Position numbers and translations under genes: made by a program
Source: Thauera phenylacetica B4P
Lineage (GTDB): Bacteria; Pseudomonadota; Gammaproteobacteria; Burkholderiales; Rhodocyclaceae
Reading direction: 5' to 3'
DNA: 50,569 nt
Assembly: GCF_000310225.1 (NCBI RefSeq)
Contig: NZ_AMXF01000007.1
Span: forward strand, 1-50,569
The notes under the pieces: model-generated
Databases searched by the model: none
Told to the model about the DNA's origin: nothing
The model's input: the letters and a program-made list of their open reading frames with translations, nothing else
Part shown: in pieces, positions 8,268-18,427 of the stretch
Layout: each line of letters starts with the position of its first letter
Position numbering within the stretch: position 1 is the stretch's first letter

Positions 8268-11200
8268 TCAGCCCTGTGCCCGCAGCCACGCCACGGGCGG
8301 TCTCCAGCTCGCCGCCCAGGACGGAATCTCCTCCGCCGGCATCGGGCGCGCGATCCCGTAGCCCTGCGCCACCTCGCAGCCGAGCTCCAGCAGCAGGCTG
8401 CCATGCTCGACCTCCTCCACGCCCTCCGCGATCACCTCGCGCTTGAAGGCATGGGCCAGCCCCATGATCGCCTCCAGGATGGCGAGGTCCTCGGCGTCAT
8501 CCACCATGCCGCGCACGAACAGCTGGTCGATCTTGAGGCGCGCCGCCGGCAGGCGCTTGAGGTAGGCGAGCGAGGAGTACCCGGTGCCGAAGTCGTCGAG
8601 CGCAAAGGACACGCCGATGTCTGCGCAGGCCTCGACGATGCGCGTGACCTGGGCGATGCTCTCCAGCGCACTCGTCTCCAGCACCTCCAGCTCGAGCGCA
8701 CCCGGACCCAGCTCGGGGTGGCGTGCGAGCGCAGCCTGCAGCCGCGGCATGAAATCCGCAGCCTGCAGGTGGCGCGCGCCCACATTCACGCTCACCGGCA
8801 GGAACAATCCCTCGCGTTGCCAGGCCACGACCTGCGCGAGCGCCTGCTCGATGACCCAGTCGCCGACCTCGACCGCGAGCGGGTGGTCGGCCACCACCGG
8901 CAGGAAGGCCGCCGGCTCGAGCTCGCCCTGGCGCGGATGCCGCCAGCGGATCAGCGCCTCGGCGCCCACCACCGCACCGCTGCGCATGTTCACCTTGGGC
9001 TGGTACAGAAGCTGGAACTCGCCCGCGCGCAGCGCGCCGCGGATCGCCGCCAGGGTCTGGTGGCGGCCGCGCTGGGAGCGGTCGTGCGCGGTGTCGAAGA
9101 GGTGGTAGCGATTCTTGCCCGCGAGCTTCGCCTGGTACATGGCGAGGTCGGCCTGGCGCAGCAGCTGGTCGGCGTCGACCTCCTCCGCCTGCGGATACAG
9201 CGTGAGGCCGACGCTCGCCGAGACCTTGACCTCCTGCCCTGCGAGCGCAACCGCCTGCGAGACCGCGCCGAGCAGGCGGCGCACGAGCAGCTCGCAGGCC
9301 TCGACGTCGGGCAGGTCGAGCAGCAGCGCCACGAACTCGTCGCCGCCCAGGCGCGAGATGCTATCGCCCTCGCGCAGCGCCGCCTTCATGCGCGCCGCCA
9401 CGACCGCGAGCAGTTGGTCGCCGGCCTGGTGGCCGAGGGTGTCGTTGATCGCCTTGAAGCCGTCGAGATCGATGTAGGCGAGCGCGAGCTGCTGGCCGCG
9501 TCGGCGCGCCTGCGCCATCCCGCGCTGCATGCGGTCGCTGAGCAGGACACGGTTGGGCAGCCCGGTGAGCGCGTCGTAGTGCGCGATGTACTCCAGGCGG
9601 GACTCGTGCTCCTTCTGCCGGGTGATGTCGGTCAGCGTCCCCGACAGGCCCGCAGGCGCGCCCTGCGCATCGAAGGCGCGCCGCGCGCTCATCTCCAGCC
9701 AGCGGAAGCCACCGCCCGCGCAGCGGTAGCGCGCCGCGTGGGTGCAGGACTCGAGCTCGCCGGCGAGCACCTGCTCGACCATCTCGCCGTGCTGCTCGCG
9801 ATCGTCCGCATGCACGTGCGCCAGCACGTGACGCCCGCGGCTTTCTTCCAGGGGGTAGCCGGTGATGTCGGCCCAGGCCTTGTTGAGGAAAGTCCAGCGC
9901 CCCTCCCCGTCGAGCTGGAAGATCACCTCCCGCACGCTCTCGACCACCGAGCGGTAGCGCGCCTCGCTCGCCTTCAGCCCGCCGTGCGCGCGCTTGCGCT
10001 CGATGACCCCGCTGAAGGCGTTGCCCACCAGGGTCATCAGGGTCTTGTCCTCGTCGGTCCAGGTGCGCTCGCGGCACACCGCGTCGAGCCCGATGATGCC
10101 GCGCACCTGCCCGTCCACCACCATGGGCACCCCGAGCACCGACTGGATCGACTGCGCCTCGAGCAGCACGCGGTCGGCCTCGGCCTCGGCCGGCAGCGCG
10201 GCGACGCTGGGGTAGTCGACGATCCCGAGCTGCTTGATGGTGCGCAGGAAGAGCAGCGAATCGTCGAAGGGCAAGCCCTGGAGCTTGTCGATCTGCGGCT
10301 CGATGCCCTCGGCGCACCACTCGTGGGTGTTGTCGAGCTGGCAGCCGTCCTCGGAGACCTGGAACACATAGGCGCGATCGGCCTCGGCGAAGCGGCCGAG
10401 CTCGCCGAGGGCCTGGTCGAGGTGCCCGTCCAGCTCGGCCGGCGCGGCCAGGATCAGCTCGGACGAGATCCGCCCCACGAGGCGCTCGAACGCGATCCGC
10501 CCGGTCAGCACGCGCTCGGCGCGCTCGCGCACCAGCTCGGCCGCCACCCGGTCGTCGAAGATCTCGAGCAGGGTGCGCACCGCCGCGTCGTCGTCGAAGG
10601 GACGGCGACGCAGCGCGACGATCAGCCCGAGCACGTCCCCCTCGCGATCGAACAGCGGCATGCCGGCATAGGCCTCGATCCCCATGCGCACGAGTTCGCG
10701 GTCGCGCGGAAAGCGTTCATGCACCCCGCGCGGGTAGATGCAGGCCCCCCGCCCGATCGTGCCGTCGCAGGGAGACTCGGCGAGCGCGTAGCGGAACGGG
10801 CGCATCGAGCCGCCATCGCCCCAGCCCGCGCGTACCTCGATGTGCGCGCCGTCGGCGCAGAGCTGGCCGACGAAGACGATGTCGACATCGAGCGCCTCGA
10901 CGATGTGCCGGCACACCGCCTCGTGGAAGGCTTCGCCCGAAAGCCGCGCGTAGCGCGCGGCGAGCGCATCGAGCGCGAGGTCGCCGCGCTTGCGCTCGGT
11001 GATGTCGTAGCAATATCCGATGTAGCCGACAAAGGCGTCGTCCGCGTCGCGGCGCGGGTTCCCCTCGTCCGAGATCCAGCGGTAGCCGCCGTCGGCGTGG
11101 CGCAGGCGGTATTCCATGCGGAAGGGCTCGCGGCGCGCGAAGGCCTGCTGCCAGGTGCCGAGGCAGCCGTCGGCGTCGTCCGGGTGCACATCGGCCACCC

Positions 11201-12023
11201 AGCCGCTGCCCTGGGACTGCGCCAGCGTGCGCCCGGTGAACTGCAGCCAGGTGTCGTTGAAGTAGTTGCACCCGCCCTCGGCGTCGGAGGTCCAGATCAG
11301 CGCCGACTTGCTGTTGGCGAGCTCGCGGAAATGGCGCTCGCTCTCCTCCAGGGCGCGACGCGCGAGCTTGCGGTCCTGCTCGGTGCGCAGCGCGATGATC
11401 ATGCTCGCGCAGGTGACCAGCATGGGCTCGAGCTCGACGATCAAGGCCTCGTCGTAGCCCTGCGCCGCGTTCGCCAGGCCCACCATGCCGATCAGCTGTC
11501 CGCCGTGGAACAGCGGCAGGCCCAGAAAGGCGCGCAGCTCGGGGTGGCCGGGGGGCACGCCGCCGCCGCGCGGGTCGTCCTTGGGCGCGTTGCAGATCAC
11601 CGGCGTCGCGGTTCGCACGACCGAACCGAACAGGGTGTCGAGGTTGTGGAACTCGAAACCGCCGCTGCGCATGCCCTCGAACAGGGTGCGCGACTCGGGG
11701 CTCCAGGAGATGTCGCTGAGTCCGTGCATGCGCAGGAAGGACTCGCCCGCCTCGTCGTGCAGCACCTCGCCGATGAAGCCGTACTCGCTGCCGGTCAAGG
11801 CCACCAGCTGGTCGAGCATCGCGGAGAAGGTGTCGGCCGACGAACGCCCCACCAGCATGCCGCGCTGCAGCGTGGACAGCACCGCGAGCATCTGCGCCTG
11901 GCGCGCCACGGTGCGCTGCAGATCGGCAGGCGCAGCGGGCGCCGGCGACGGCGCTGGCGGCGCACCCCCTTGTCCTGGCCAGGCGGGCACCTCCCCCGGC
12001 GAATCGATCCGCAAGCCCGACAT
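8268..12023 (-). CDS. Multi-sensor diguanylate cyclase/phosphodiesterase (GAF-PAS-GAF-GAF-PAS-GGDEF-EAL)
   Basis: A 1251-aa cytosolic signalling protein with no transmembrane segment. Sensor part: a GAF-like domain (about 35-195), PAS (about 225-345), two further GAF-like regions (about 360-510 and 530-670) and a second PAS (about 690-815). The GGDEF domain has SRLGGDEF near residue 893, preceded by an RxxD I-site (REGD), so product inhibition is expected. The EAL domain has EALIRWRH near residue 1020 and DDFGTGYSS near 1141, with KIDQLFVRG and IAEGVE following. Both catalytic signatures look intact, so it could make or degrade c-di-GMP depending on signals. ATG 12023 is preferred to the upstream TTG (12053) because GAGGGG precedes it. 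Encoded alone, convergent with the fumarase gene. Confidence 0.93.
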   Translation of the reverse strand: MSGLRIDSPGEVPAWPGQGGAPPAPSPAPAAPADLQRTVARQAQMLAVLSTLQRGMLVGRSSADTFSAMLDQLVALTGSEYGFIGEVLHDEAGESFLRMHGLSDISWSPESRTLFEGMRSGGFEFHNLDTLFGSVVRTATPVICNAPKDDPRGGGVPPGHPELRAFLGLPLFHGGQLIGMVGLANAAQGYDEALIVELEPMLVTCASMIIALRTEQDRKLARRALEESERHFRELANSKSALIWTSDAEGGCNYFNDTWLQFTGRTLAQSQGSGWVADVHPDDADGCLGTWQQAFARREPFRMEYRLRHADGGYRWISDEGNPRRDADDAFVGYIGYCYDITERKRGDLALDALAARYARLSGEAFHEAVCRHIVEALDVDIVFVGQLCADGAHIEVRAGWGDGGSMRPFRYALAESPCDGTIGRGACIYPRGVHERFPRDRELVRMGIEAYAGMPLFDREGDVLGLIVALRRRPFDDDAAVRTLLEIFDDRVAAELVRERAERVLTGRIAFERLVGRISSELILAAPAELDGHLDQALGELGRFAEADRAYVFQVSEDGCQLDNTHEWCAEGIEPQIDKLQGLPFDDSLLFLRTIKQLGIVDYPSVAALPAEAEADRVLLEAQSIQSVLGVPMVVDGQVRGIIGLDAVCRERTWTDEDKTLMTLVGNAFSGVIERKRAHGGLKASEARYRSVVESVREVIFQLDGEGRWTFLNKAWADITGYPLEESRGRHVLAHVHADDREQHGEMVEQVLAGELESCTHAARYRCAGGGFRWLEMSARRAFDAQGAPAGLSGTLTDITRQKEHESRLEYIAHYDALTGLPNRVLLSDRMQRGMAQARRRGQQLALAYIDLDGFKAINDTLGHQAGDQLLAVVAARMKAALREGDSISRLGGDEFVALLLDLPDVEACELLVRRLLGAVSQAVALAGQEVKVSASVGLTLYPQAEEVDADQLLRQADLAMYQAKLAGKNRYHLFDTAHDRSQRGRHQTLAAIRGALRAGEFQLLYQPKVNMRSGAVVGAEALIRWRHPRQGELEPAAFLPVVADHPLAVEVGDWVIEQALAQVVAWQREGLFLPVSVNVGARHLQAADFMPRLQAALARHPELGPGALELEVLETSALESIAQVTRIVEACADIGVSFALDDFGTGYSSLAYLKRLPAARLKIDQLFVRGMVDDAEDLAILEAIMGLAHAFKREVIAEGVEEVEHGSLLLELGCEVAQGYGIARPMPAEEIPSWAASWRPPVAWLRAQG

Positions 12024-12110
12024 CCGATCCCCTCGAATCCGCAAGCACGACAAGCGCGCATCTTAACGGGAAGCATTTTCCTGCGGCATGGCTGCAACGA
12101 CCGGATGCAT

Positions 12111-12141
12111 AAAAAAAGGCGCCGACCTTGCGGTCGGCGCC
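12111..12141 (-). terminator. Intrinsic terminator of ppsA
   Basis: GGCGCCGACC / GGTCGGCGCC form a perfect 10-bp stem with loop GCAA on the minus strand, followed by seven T (plus-strand A-run 12111-12117). It lies 30 bases after the ppsA stop. Confidence 0.9.
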
Positions 12142-12170
12142 CTCGACGCGAGAGCCGGTCGAAGCGACGC

Positions 12171-14537
12171 TCAGCGCTTGCCGTGCGCGGCGAGCTTGAG
12201 CCAGGTATCGACCACCGTGTCCGGGTTCAGCGAGATGGTCTGGATGCCTTCGTCCATCAGCCACTCGGCCAGGTCGGGGTGGTCCGACGGACCCTGGCCG
12301 CAGATGCCCACGTACTTGCCGAGCCTGTTGGCGGCCTGGATGGACATCGACAGCAGCTGCTTGACCGCCGGGTCGCGCTCATCGAAGGCGTGCGCCACCA
12401 GGCCGGAGTCGCGGTCCAGGCCCAGGGTGAGTTGGGTGAGGTCGTTGGAGCCGATCGAGTAGCCGTCGAAGTGCTCAAGGAACTGCTCGGCCAGGATGGC
12501 GTTCGACGGGATCTCGCACATCATGATCAGCTTGAGCTCATTGACGCCGCGCTTGAGGCCATGCTCGGCGAGCAGATCCACCACGCCCTTGGCCTCTTCG
12601 ACGTTGCGCACGAACGGAATCATGATCTGCACGTTGGTGAGGCCGAGCTCGTTGCGCACCTTCTTCATCGCGGCGACTTCCATCTCGAAGCAGTCGCGGA
12701 AGCTGTGGGCGATGTAGCGCGAGGCGCCACGGAAGCCGAGCATCGGGTTCTCTTCTTCCGGCTCGTAGATCTCGCCGCCGAGCAGCTTGCGGTACTCGTT
12801 CGACTTGAAGTCGGACATGCGCACGATCACGGGCTTCGGATAGAAGGCCGCGGCGATGGTGGCGACGCCCTCGACCAGCTTCTCGATGAAGAACTGCTTG
12901 GGCGTCGCGTAGCCGCGCGAGCGGCGGGTGATCTCGTCGCGCAGGCTGGCCGGCACCTGGCCGATGTCGAGGATGGCCTTGGGGTGGATGCCGATCATGT
13001 TGTTGATGACGAACTCCAGGCGCGCCAGGCCGACGCCGCCGTTGGGGATCTGCGCGAACTCGAAGGCGAGCTCCGGGTTGCCCACGTTCATCATGATCTT
13101 CACCGGGATCTCGGGCAGGTTGCCCATGTCGGTGGTGATGACCTCGAACTCCAGCTTGCCGCGGTACACGTAGCCGGTGTCGCCCTCGGCGCAGGACACG
13201 GTGACCGACTCGCCCTCGTGCAGAACGTCGGTGGCGTTGCCGCAGCCGACGATGGCCGGGATGCCCAGCTCGCGCGCGATGATGGCGGCGTGGCAGGTGC
13301 GCCCGCCACGGTTGGTGACGATGGCGCTGGCGCGCTTCATCACCGGCTCCCAGTTGGGGTCGGTCATGTCGGTGACGAGGATGTCGCCGGCCTGCACGCG
13401 GTTCATCTCGGAGGCGTCGCTGACGATGCGGACCACGCCGGCACCGATCTTCTGGCCGATCGCGCGACCGTGGGTCAGCGCCTTGCCGTATTGCTTGAGG
13501 CGGTACTTCTCCATCACCAGGCCGAAGTCCTGGCTCTTCACCGTCTCGGGGCGGGCCTGCAGGATGTAGAGCTTGCCGTCGACGCCGTCCTTGCCCCACT
13601 CGACGTCCATCGGGCGGCCGTAGTGCTTCTCGATGATCACCGCGTAGCGCGCGAGCTCGAGCACGTCGGCGTCGGTCAGCGAGAAGCGGTTGCGGTCGGC
13701 CTCGGGCACATCGACCGTGCGCACCGACTTGCCGGCCACGGCCTTGTCGGTGAACACCATCTTGATGAGCTTTGAGCCGAGGTTGCGGCGGATGATCGCC
13801 GGCTTGTCGAGCGCCAGGGTGGGCTTGTGGACATAGAACTCGTCCGGGTTCACCGCGCCCTGCACCACGGTCTCGCCCAAGCCGTAGGAGGCGGTGATGA
13901 ACACCACCTGGTCGAAGCCCGACTCGGTGTCGATCGAGAACATCACGCCCGAGGCGCCCGAGTCCGAGCGCACCATGCGCTGCACGCCGGCCGACAGCGC
14001 GACGTCGGCGTGAGCGAAGTTCTTGTGCACGCGATAGGCGATCGCGCGGTCGTTGTACAGCGACGCGAACACTTCCTTCATCGCGTGCAGGATGTTCTCG
14101 TAGCCGTGGATGTTGAGGAAGGTCTCCTGCTGGCCGGCGAAGGAGGCGTCCGGCAGGTCCTCGGCGGTCGCCGAGGAGCGCACCGCGAAGCTGCCCTCGC
14201 CCTCGGCGGTGATCTGCTCGTACGCGGTCTTGATCTCGGCCTCGAGCTTGGCCGGGAAGGGCAGGTCCACGATCCACTGGCGGATCTGCGCGCCGGTCTT
14301 GGCGAGCGTATCGACGTCATCCACGTCGAGCGCGTCGAGCGCGGCGTTGATGCGGTCGGCCAGGCCGTCGTGGGCGAGGAACTCGCGATAGGCCTCGGCG
14401 GTGGTGGCGAAGCCGCCCGGGACACGGACGCTGGAAGGCAGCTGGCTGATCATCTCGCCGAGCGAGGCGTTCTTGCCGCCGACCTTCTCGACGTCGGACA
14501 TGCGCAGTTCGTTGAAAGGGATCACGTAACGTGTCAT
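12171..14537 (-). CDS. ppsA: Phosphoenolpyruvate synthase
   Basis: A 788-aa PEP synthase (pyruvate, water dikinase) that makes PEP from pyruvate with ATP, AMP and phosphate being formed; the gluconeogenic entry from C2/C3 acids. The N-terminal ATP-grasp half contains [19 protein letters not shown]. The swivelling phosphohistidine domain has [18 protein letters not shown] with the catalytic His near residue 415. The C-terminal PEP/pyruvate barrel has [13 protein letters not shown] and the active-site Cys in [10 protein letters not shown]. The ATG at 14537 starts MTRYVIPF; upstream in-frame codons are not supported. Divergent from its regulator ppsR; the 137-base gap (14538-14674) must hold both promoters. 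A strong intrinsic terminator follows. Confidence 0.97.
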   Translation of the reverse strand: MTRYVIPFNELRMSDVEKVGGKNASLGEMISQLPSSVRVPGGFATTAEAYREFLAHDGLADRINAALDALDVDDVDTLAKTGAQIRQWIVDLPFPAKLEAEIKTAYEQITAEGEGSFAVRSSATAEDLPDASFAGQQETFLNIHGYENILHAMKEVFASLYNDRAIAYRVHKNFAHADVALSAGVQRMVRSDSGASGVMFSIDTESGFDQVVFITASYGLGETVVQGAVNPDEFYVHKPTLALDKPAIIRRNLGSKLIKMVFTDKAVAGKSVRTVDVPEADRNRFSLTDADVLELARYAVIIEKHYGRPMDVEWGKDGVDGKLYILQARPETVKSQDFGLVMEKYRLKQYGKALTHGRAIGQKIGAGVVRIVSDASEMNRVQAGDILVTDMTDPNWEPVMKRASAIVTNRGGRTCHAAIIARELGIPAIVGCGNATDVLHEGESVTVSCAEGDTGYVYRGKLEFEVITTDMGNLPEIPVKIMMNVGNPELAFEFAQIPNGGVGLARLEFVINNMIGIHPKAILDIGQVPASLRDEITRRSRGYATPKQFFIEKLVEGVATIAAAFYPKPVIVRMSDFKSNEYRKLLGGEIYEPEEENPMLGFRGASRYIAHSFRDCFEMEVAAMKKVRNELGLTNVQIMIPFVRNVEEAKGVVDLLAEHGLKRGVNELKLIMMCEIPSNAILAEQFLEHFDGYSIGSNDLTQLTLGLDRDSGLVAHAFDERDPAVKQLLSMSIQAANRLGKYVGICGQGPSDHPDLAEWLMDEGIQTISLNPDTVVDTWLKLAAHGKR

Positions 14538-14674
14538 GGGTGGCTTCCGCAAATGTTGGGGAAAAAGCAAAATATCGCGAACGGCAGTGTACGATTTTTT
14601 GTGCTGTGCCGCATCACAGGGTTTGCCCCAATACTCGCCCCGCACCGCTGGTCGGGGCCGCAAGGTCCGAAATC

Positions 14675-15508
14675 ATGAACGACATCGCCCGCCGCACCGT
14701 CTTCTTCGTCTCCGACGGCACCGGCATCACCGCCGAAACCCTTGGCCACAGCCTGTTGGCGCAGTTTCCCGAGGCGCGCTTCCGCCAGGTGCGCGCGCCT
14801 TTCATCGACGACATCGACAAGGCGATCGACTGCGCGACGCAGATCCGCGAGGCCGCGGCCGAGGACGGCGTGCGCCCGATCGTGTTCAGCACGCTGGTCA
14901 ACCAGGCCACCGTTGATGCACTGCACAAATCCGACGCGCTCTTCCTGGACCTCTTCGAGCGCTTCATCGGCCCGCTCGAGGCCGAGCTCGGCCAGCGCTC
15001 CACCCATGCGGTGGGCCGCTTCCACGGCATCGCCGACAGCCTGAACTACAAGCACCGCATCGAGGCGATCAACTTCGCCATGGCGCACGACGACGGCATC
15101 TCCAGCGAGGGCGAGCTCGCCGAGGCCGACGTGATCCTGGTCGGCGTGTCGCGCTCGGGCAAGACCCCCACCAGCCTCTACCTGGCCATGCAGTTCGGCG
15201 TCAAGGCGGCCAACTATCCGCTGATCCCCGAGGACTTCGAGCGCAACAAGCTTCCCGGCGAGCTGCACAAGTACCGCGGCAAGCTCTTCGGGCTCACCAT
15301 CGCGCCCGAGCGCCTGTCGCAGATCCGCCAGGAACGCCGCCCCAACAGCCGCTACGCAGCGCTGGAGAACTGTCGCTACGAGATTGACGCCGCGCACAAG
15401 CTGATGCGCCGCGAGAACATCCGCTGCCTCGACTCCACCACCAAGTCGATCGAGGAGATCTCCGCCACCATCCTGCAGACCATCCGGGTCGATCGCCCGG
15501 GTTTCTGA
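14675..15508 (+). CDS. ppsR: PEP synthase regulatory protein (bifunctional kinase/pyrophosphorylase)
   Basis: A 277-aa DUF299/PSRP-family protein. It inactivates PEP synthase by ADP-dependent phosphorylation of an active-site-proximal threonine and reactivates it by phosphate-dependent removal. The N-terminal [16 protein letters not shown] and the P-loop [11 protein letters not shown] (about residues 155-165) are the family hallmarks. Length is normal. The head-to-head arrangement with ppsA is common in proteobacteria and fixes the substrate as PEP synthase rather than PPDK. Confidence 0.96.
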   Translation: MNDIARRTVFFVSDGTGITAETLGHSLLAQFPEARFRQVRAPFIDDIDKAIDCATQIREAAAEDGVRPIVFSTLVNQATVDALHKSDALFLDLFERFIGPLEAELGQRSTHAVGRFHGIADSLNYKHRIEAINFAMAHDDGISSEGELAEADVILVGVSRSGKTPTSLYLAMQFGVKAANYPLIPEDFERNKLPGELHKYRGKLFGLTIAPERLSQIRQERRPNSRYAALENCRYEIDAAHKLMRRENIRCLDSTTKSIEEISATILQTIRVDRPGF

Positions 15509-15548
15509 GCGTACGGCGGGCGCTTCGACCGGCGTTTTCCTGCGGCAT

Positions 15549-15557
15549 TGGTAGAAT
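15549..15557 (+). promoter_or_regulatory. Extended -10 promoter for DUF2863 gene
   Basis: TGGTAGAAT, identical to the element before the fumarase gene, 58 bases ahead of the start at 15615 and 41 bases after the ppsR stop. No matching -35 is visible at 17 bases. Confidence 0.5.
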
Positions 15558-15614
15558 GCGGGGTCATGGGTGTCGCCCAAGCCGGCACCCCGAACAGCGC
15601 AACAGGAAACCGAC

Positions 15615-16784
15615 ATGAAAAGAACGCGCCTCAAGCGCCGCGGCGGCCTCGGTCGCACTGCCGAACAACTCGTCTGGCTCGCCGGCGGGCTGGCCCAGTC
15701 CGGCAGCCGGATCGAGGACCACTACTGGGAGACGCAGCTCGCCAAGCTGATCGACGAGACCCTGGCCGACAACGACGAGGAAGTGCTCAACGCCGCGCTC
15801 GACCACCTCTACAGCGCCGACGCGCGCGCCTACGACGATCTCGCCGACAACATCGAGTCGCGCGCCGAATGCGCCGCCGGCAGCCTCGCCGAGCACGACG
15901 TCGTGCTGATCGCCGCGCCGGTGCTGGCGTGGTCGCGCTACCGCATCCCGGCCGCCAACATCCCCGCCGCGGTGCTCGCCAACCTGCGCGTGCACCTGCA
16001 GGCCCACGTGCTCGCCAAGGGCGCCAGGCTGTCCGTCGCCGACTTCCTCTTCAGCCCCGACCAGCTGCCGCAGGGCTACTGCAGCACCGCGGAGTTCGCC
16101 AAGGTGATCTGCGGCGCGGCGGCCGAAAACCTCGACCTGCACATTGACACCGACGGCATGCCCGAGACCGCGCAGTTCCTGTCCGACACCCGCTACCTGC
16201 TCGCCGCGGTGGCGGTGCCGCGCGGAGGCGCGCTGTTCCGCTGGCAGGAGCCCGACGGCACGCGCGACGGCGCGCTCGAGCAATGGCGCGCCCAGGGCGG
16301 CGCCTGCCTCACCCCGCTGCTGCCCGGCTGCGCGGTCGACCTCGTGCTGCCCGACTCCTACTTCGCCGCCAGCCGCGCCGCCGACAAGGACAGCCGACCC
16401 TACTCGGTGCGTGCCTCGGTCGCCTTCCTCGCCACCACGCTGGAGACACCCGCCGCCAGCCTGCGCGCGGTGGTCGCCCCCTTCTGGGATCGCAACCTCG
16501 AGGAATACCGCATCGGCTTCACCGCGCGGGGCCGCGACGCGGTGGTGCATGGCGTGGTGTGGCCGCTCCTGGGTGCCGAGGACGAGACCACCGACTGCGT
16601 CGCGCAGATCGAAACCGTATTGCGCGAATCCGGTCTCACCGACGTCGTGTCCCTCGAGCACCACTTCCCGCTCGAGTACTGCGACGACTGCGGCGCCCCG
16701 CTCTACCCCTCCCCCGAGGGCGAGGTCGTGCATGCCGAGATGCCCGAGGAACAGGGTGTGCAGGCGCCGCGCCATCTCCACTGA
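15615..16784 (+). CDS. DUF2863 family protein
   Basis: A 389-aa protein of a family seen in beta-proteobacteria, of unknown function. It begins [20 protein letters not shown], has no signal peptide or membrane segment and is rich in Ala, Asp and Glu. Near the C-terminus are [15 protein letters not shown], a CxxC pair that could bind metal, and an acidic tail. AGGAAA precedes the ATG at 7-8 bases. The stop is 17 bases before msrB, so the two are probably one operon. No catalytic motif was recognised. Confidence 0.8.
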   Translation: MKRTRLKRRGGLGRTAEQLVWLAGGLAQSGSRIEDHYWETQLAKLIDETLADNDEEVLNAALDHLYSADARAYDDLADNIESRAECAAGSLAEHDVVLIAAPVLAWSRYRIPAANIPAAVLANLRVHLQAHVLAKGARLSVADFLFSPDQLPQGYCSTAEFAKVICGAAAENLDLHIDTDGMPETAQFLSDTRYLLAAVAVPRGGALFRWQEPDGTRDGALEQWRAQGGACLTPLLPGCAVDLVLPDSYFAASRAADKDSRPYSVRASVAFLATTLETPAASLRAVVAPFWDRNLEEYRIGFTARGRDAVVHGVVWPLLGAEDETTDCVAQIETVLRESGLTDVVSLEHHFPLEYCDDCGAPLYPSPEGEVVHAEMPEEQGVQAPRHLH

Positions 16785-16801
16785 TCCGGATCGAGGTCCC
16801 C

Positions 16802-17203
16802 ATGGCCCGCGAAGTCGACAAACCCGACGCCGAGTGGCGTCGGAAGCTCTCCGACCTGCAATACCGCGTCACCCGCGAGAAGGGCACCGAGCGCGCCTTC
16901 ACCGGCGAGTACTGGGACGTCTGGGACAAGGGCGCCTACAACTGCGTGTGCTGCGGCGCCCCGCTGTTCCGCTCCGAGCACAAGTTCGACGCCGGCTGCG
17001 GCTGGCCCAGCTTCTGGACCGCGGCCGAGCCCGACAACGTCGAGAGCGCGGTCGATCGCAGCCACTTCATGGTCCGCACCGAGGTGCTCTGCCACCAGTG
17101 CGGCGCCCACCTCGGCCACGTCTTCGAGGATGGTCCCCAGCCCACCGGCCTGCGCTACTGCATCAACTCGGCGTCGATCAAGCTGGAGAAGAACGAAGGC
17201 TGA
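16802..17203 (+). CDS. msrB: Peptide-methionine (R)-S-oxide reductase
   Basis: A 133-aa MsrB that reduces the R epimer of methionine sulfoxide in proteins. Two zinc-binding CxxC pairs (Cys48/Cys51 and Cys97/Cys100) are present, with the catalytic Cys120 in LRYCINSAS and the conserved [11 protein letters not shown] (Cys66 a possible resolving residue). GAGG lies just upstream of the ATG. Co-directional with the DUF2863 gene. A 25-base piece of its 3' end (17148-17172) recurs about 1 kb downstream at 18169-18193 with two mismatches; see findings. Confidence 0.96.
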   Translation: MAREVDKPDAEWRRKLSDLQYRVTREKGTERAFTGEYWDVWDKGAYNCVCCGAPLFRSEHKFDAGCGWPSFWTAAEPDNVESAVDRSHFMVRTEVLCHQCGAHLGHVFEDGPQPTGLRYCINSASIKLEKNEG

Positions 17204-17229
17204 AGGGACGCGGTTTCAGCGGGCTCCGT

Positions 17230-17811
17230 CTAAGCGCCGCGCCCCGCCTCGACCTCGCGCGCCAGCGCAACTGCATCACGCAAATTGAGCAACAACATCG
17301 ACTGTCCACCCACGTAGCCGCCCAGCGCGGCTCTGGCGCGGGCATCGATCTCGTCTGCTGAGGTCAGTCCCAAGCGCACCAACTCCGCTACATCTTCACG
17401 ATCGTTCGGCGCCCAGCGCGCGATCTTGCTCACCGCGAGATCGATCGGCGACAGCACAAACAGGTGAAAAGGCTCCACTCCAAGATCCACCGGGATTGCA
17501 TCATCCTGGTAGTCCTCGTGCATCAAGGCAAAAGTCGGGTTGTAGTTGGTGTCGAAATAGATGACCTGACTGCTACCGTCTTCGAGTTGCACCTCGACCA
17601 TCAGATCATTCGGCAGCAGGATCCGTGCGCCGAACTCGGCATCGACGTCGCAGGTGACACGCTTCGCGGTATAGAGGTGAACCGCCATGCCGCCCGCCAG
17701 GAAAACCTTGACCGGCCGACCGATGCGCAGACGCTGCTCAAGCTTCTCGAACAGCCGGCGCATGCCATCGGACAGCGCGGTATGCGTTTTCAGGACAGGT
17801 CGGCTCGACAT
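17230..17811 (-). CDS. Nucleotidyltransferase-like protein, putative toxin of a two-gene module
   Basis: A 193-aa cytosolic protein. The segment VFLAGGMAVHLYTAKRVTCD followed by VDAEF has the Gly-Gly ... Asp-x-Asp arrangement of minimal nucleotidyltransferases such as DUF6036 and AbiEii/MenT-type toxins. The middle part (VIYFDTNYNPTFALMHEDY) and SPIDLAVSKIARWAPNDRED resemble the same class, in which a 'DL..SK..R....D..D' motif follows the catalytic fold. It starts 3 bases after the stop of the 96-aa gene, the tight arrangement of toxin-antitoxin pairs. Base composition is visibly less GC-rich than neighbouring housekeeping genes, consistent with transfer. Toxicity is inference. Confidence 0.65.
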   Translation of the reverse strand: MSSRPVLKTHTALSDGMRRLFEKLEQRLRIGRPVKVFLAGGMAVHLYTAKRVTCDVDAEFGARILLPNDLMVEVQLEDGSSQVIYFDTNYNPTFALMHEDYQDDAIPVDLGVEPFHLFVLSPIDLAVSKIARWAPNDREDVAELVRLGLTSADEIDARARAALGGYVGGQSMLLLNLRDAVALAREVEAGRGA

Positions 17812-17814
17812 GGG

Positions 17815-18105
17815 TCAGCGCCCCCGCAGTTCGCTGGTGAGGATCTGACGTGTGCGTGGAAGGCTGAACAGCCAACCCCGATGAATGACCTCCTCCGCAG
17901 CCAGTCTGTCGTCCGGACGCGTGCGGAAATAGGCCTCGCTCAACTGGCGCAGCCTTGCAGCCTCATCGGGGAAGGTGGAGCGCAGCAACATCGCGGCCAA
18001 CCTGAAAACGTTGGCATCGGTTACGTCGTCCGCAGACAGTCGCTTCCCGGTCGCTGCATCCGTGCATCGTCGCAACAACTCGGCTTCTGTTGATCTGGCA
18101 GTCAC
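17815..18105 (-). CDS. Small helical protein, putative antitoxin partner of the nucleotidyltransferase
   Basis: A 96-aa, mostly helical, soluble protein (MTARSTEAELLRRC..., ...HRGWLFSLPRTRQILTSEL). The start is GTG at 18105 with GAGGTG 6-7 bases upstream. No known domain was recognised. Its place directly upstream of the nucleotidyltransferase, separated by 3 bases, is the only basis for calling it an antitoxin. Confidence 0.5.
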   Translation of the reverse strand: MTARSTEAELLRRCTDAATGKRLSADDVTDANVFRLAAMLLRSTFPDEAARLRQLSEAYFRTRPDDRLAAEEVIHRGWLFSLPRTRQILTSELRGR

Positions 18106-18168
18106 GACTCACCTCGCAGCGAAATTTTCGCCTCAACCTTAGCGCAGCCGCAGAACGAGTGCCAGTTC

Positions 18169-18203
18169 GCCTGCGCTACTGCGTCAACTCCGCATTGACA
18201 TGA
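18169..18203 (+). pseudogene. Stray msrB 3'-end fragment
   Basis: In frame this reads LRYCVNSALT-stop, matching the MsrB C-terminal motif LRYCINSAS around its catalytic cysteine. At base level 18169-18193 matches msrB 17148-17172 at 23 of 25 positions. No other part of msrB precedes it. It marks the far side of the nucleotidyltransferase module and looks like a recombination scar. Confidence 0.6.
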
Positions 18204-18208
18204 AACAG

Positions 18209-18427
18209 TCAGCTCGGCGCCGAAGAACCACACAAGGGACGGCACGCGGCGTAGCGCGCTCTACCCGTCGCCCCGCCGCGGCATACGTCCGCGCCCAGCT
18301 CTTCAAACAGACGCAGCACCGTCCGCGCCGATACGTCCAGTTGCCGCGCCAGGTCGGCCGCACGCACAGGCCCGCGCCGCAGCAGGGCGGCCAGGCGCTG
18401 GCGGACTTCAAGATTCCTGGGGCGCAT
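18209..18427 (-). pseudogene. Truncated winged-helix remnant, YjjJ/HipA-like
   Basis: 72 aa: RQRLAALLRRGPVRAADLAR then QLDVSARTVLRLFEELGADV, a winged-helix DNA-binding segment, followed by GRARYAACRPL. The order HTH then GRAR.RYA is what I recall from the N-terminus of YjjJ-type HipA-family kinases. The kinase body (over 300 residues) is absent: the frame ends in TGA at 18209 right beside the msrB fragment. Most likely a truncated gene; a functional 72-aa HTH protein cannot be excluded. Confidence 0.5.

Noticed and set aside
8403-13775. A 1790-codon open frame on the plus strand
   Set aside because: It runs antisense through the GGDEF-EAL gene and ppsA, both with clear domain motifs; its translation is low-complexity His/Arg/Ala/Gln-rich, as expected from an antisense frame in GC-rich DNA.
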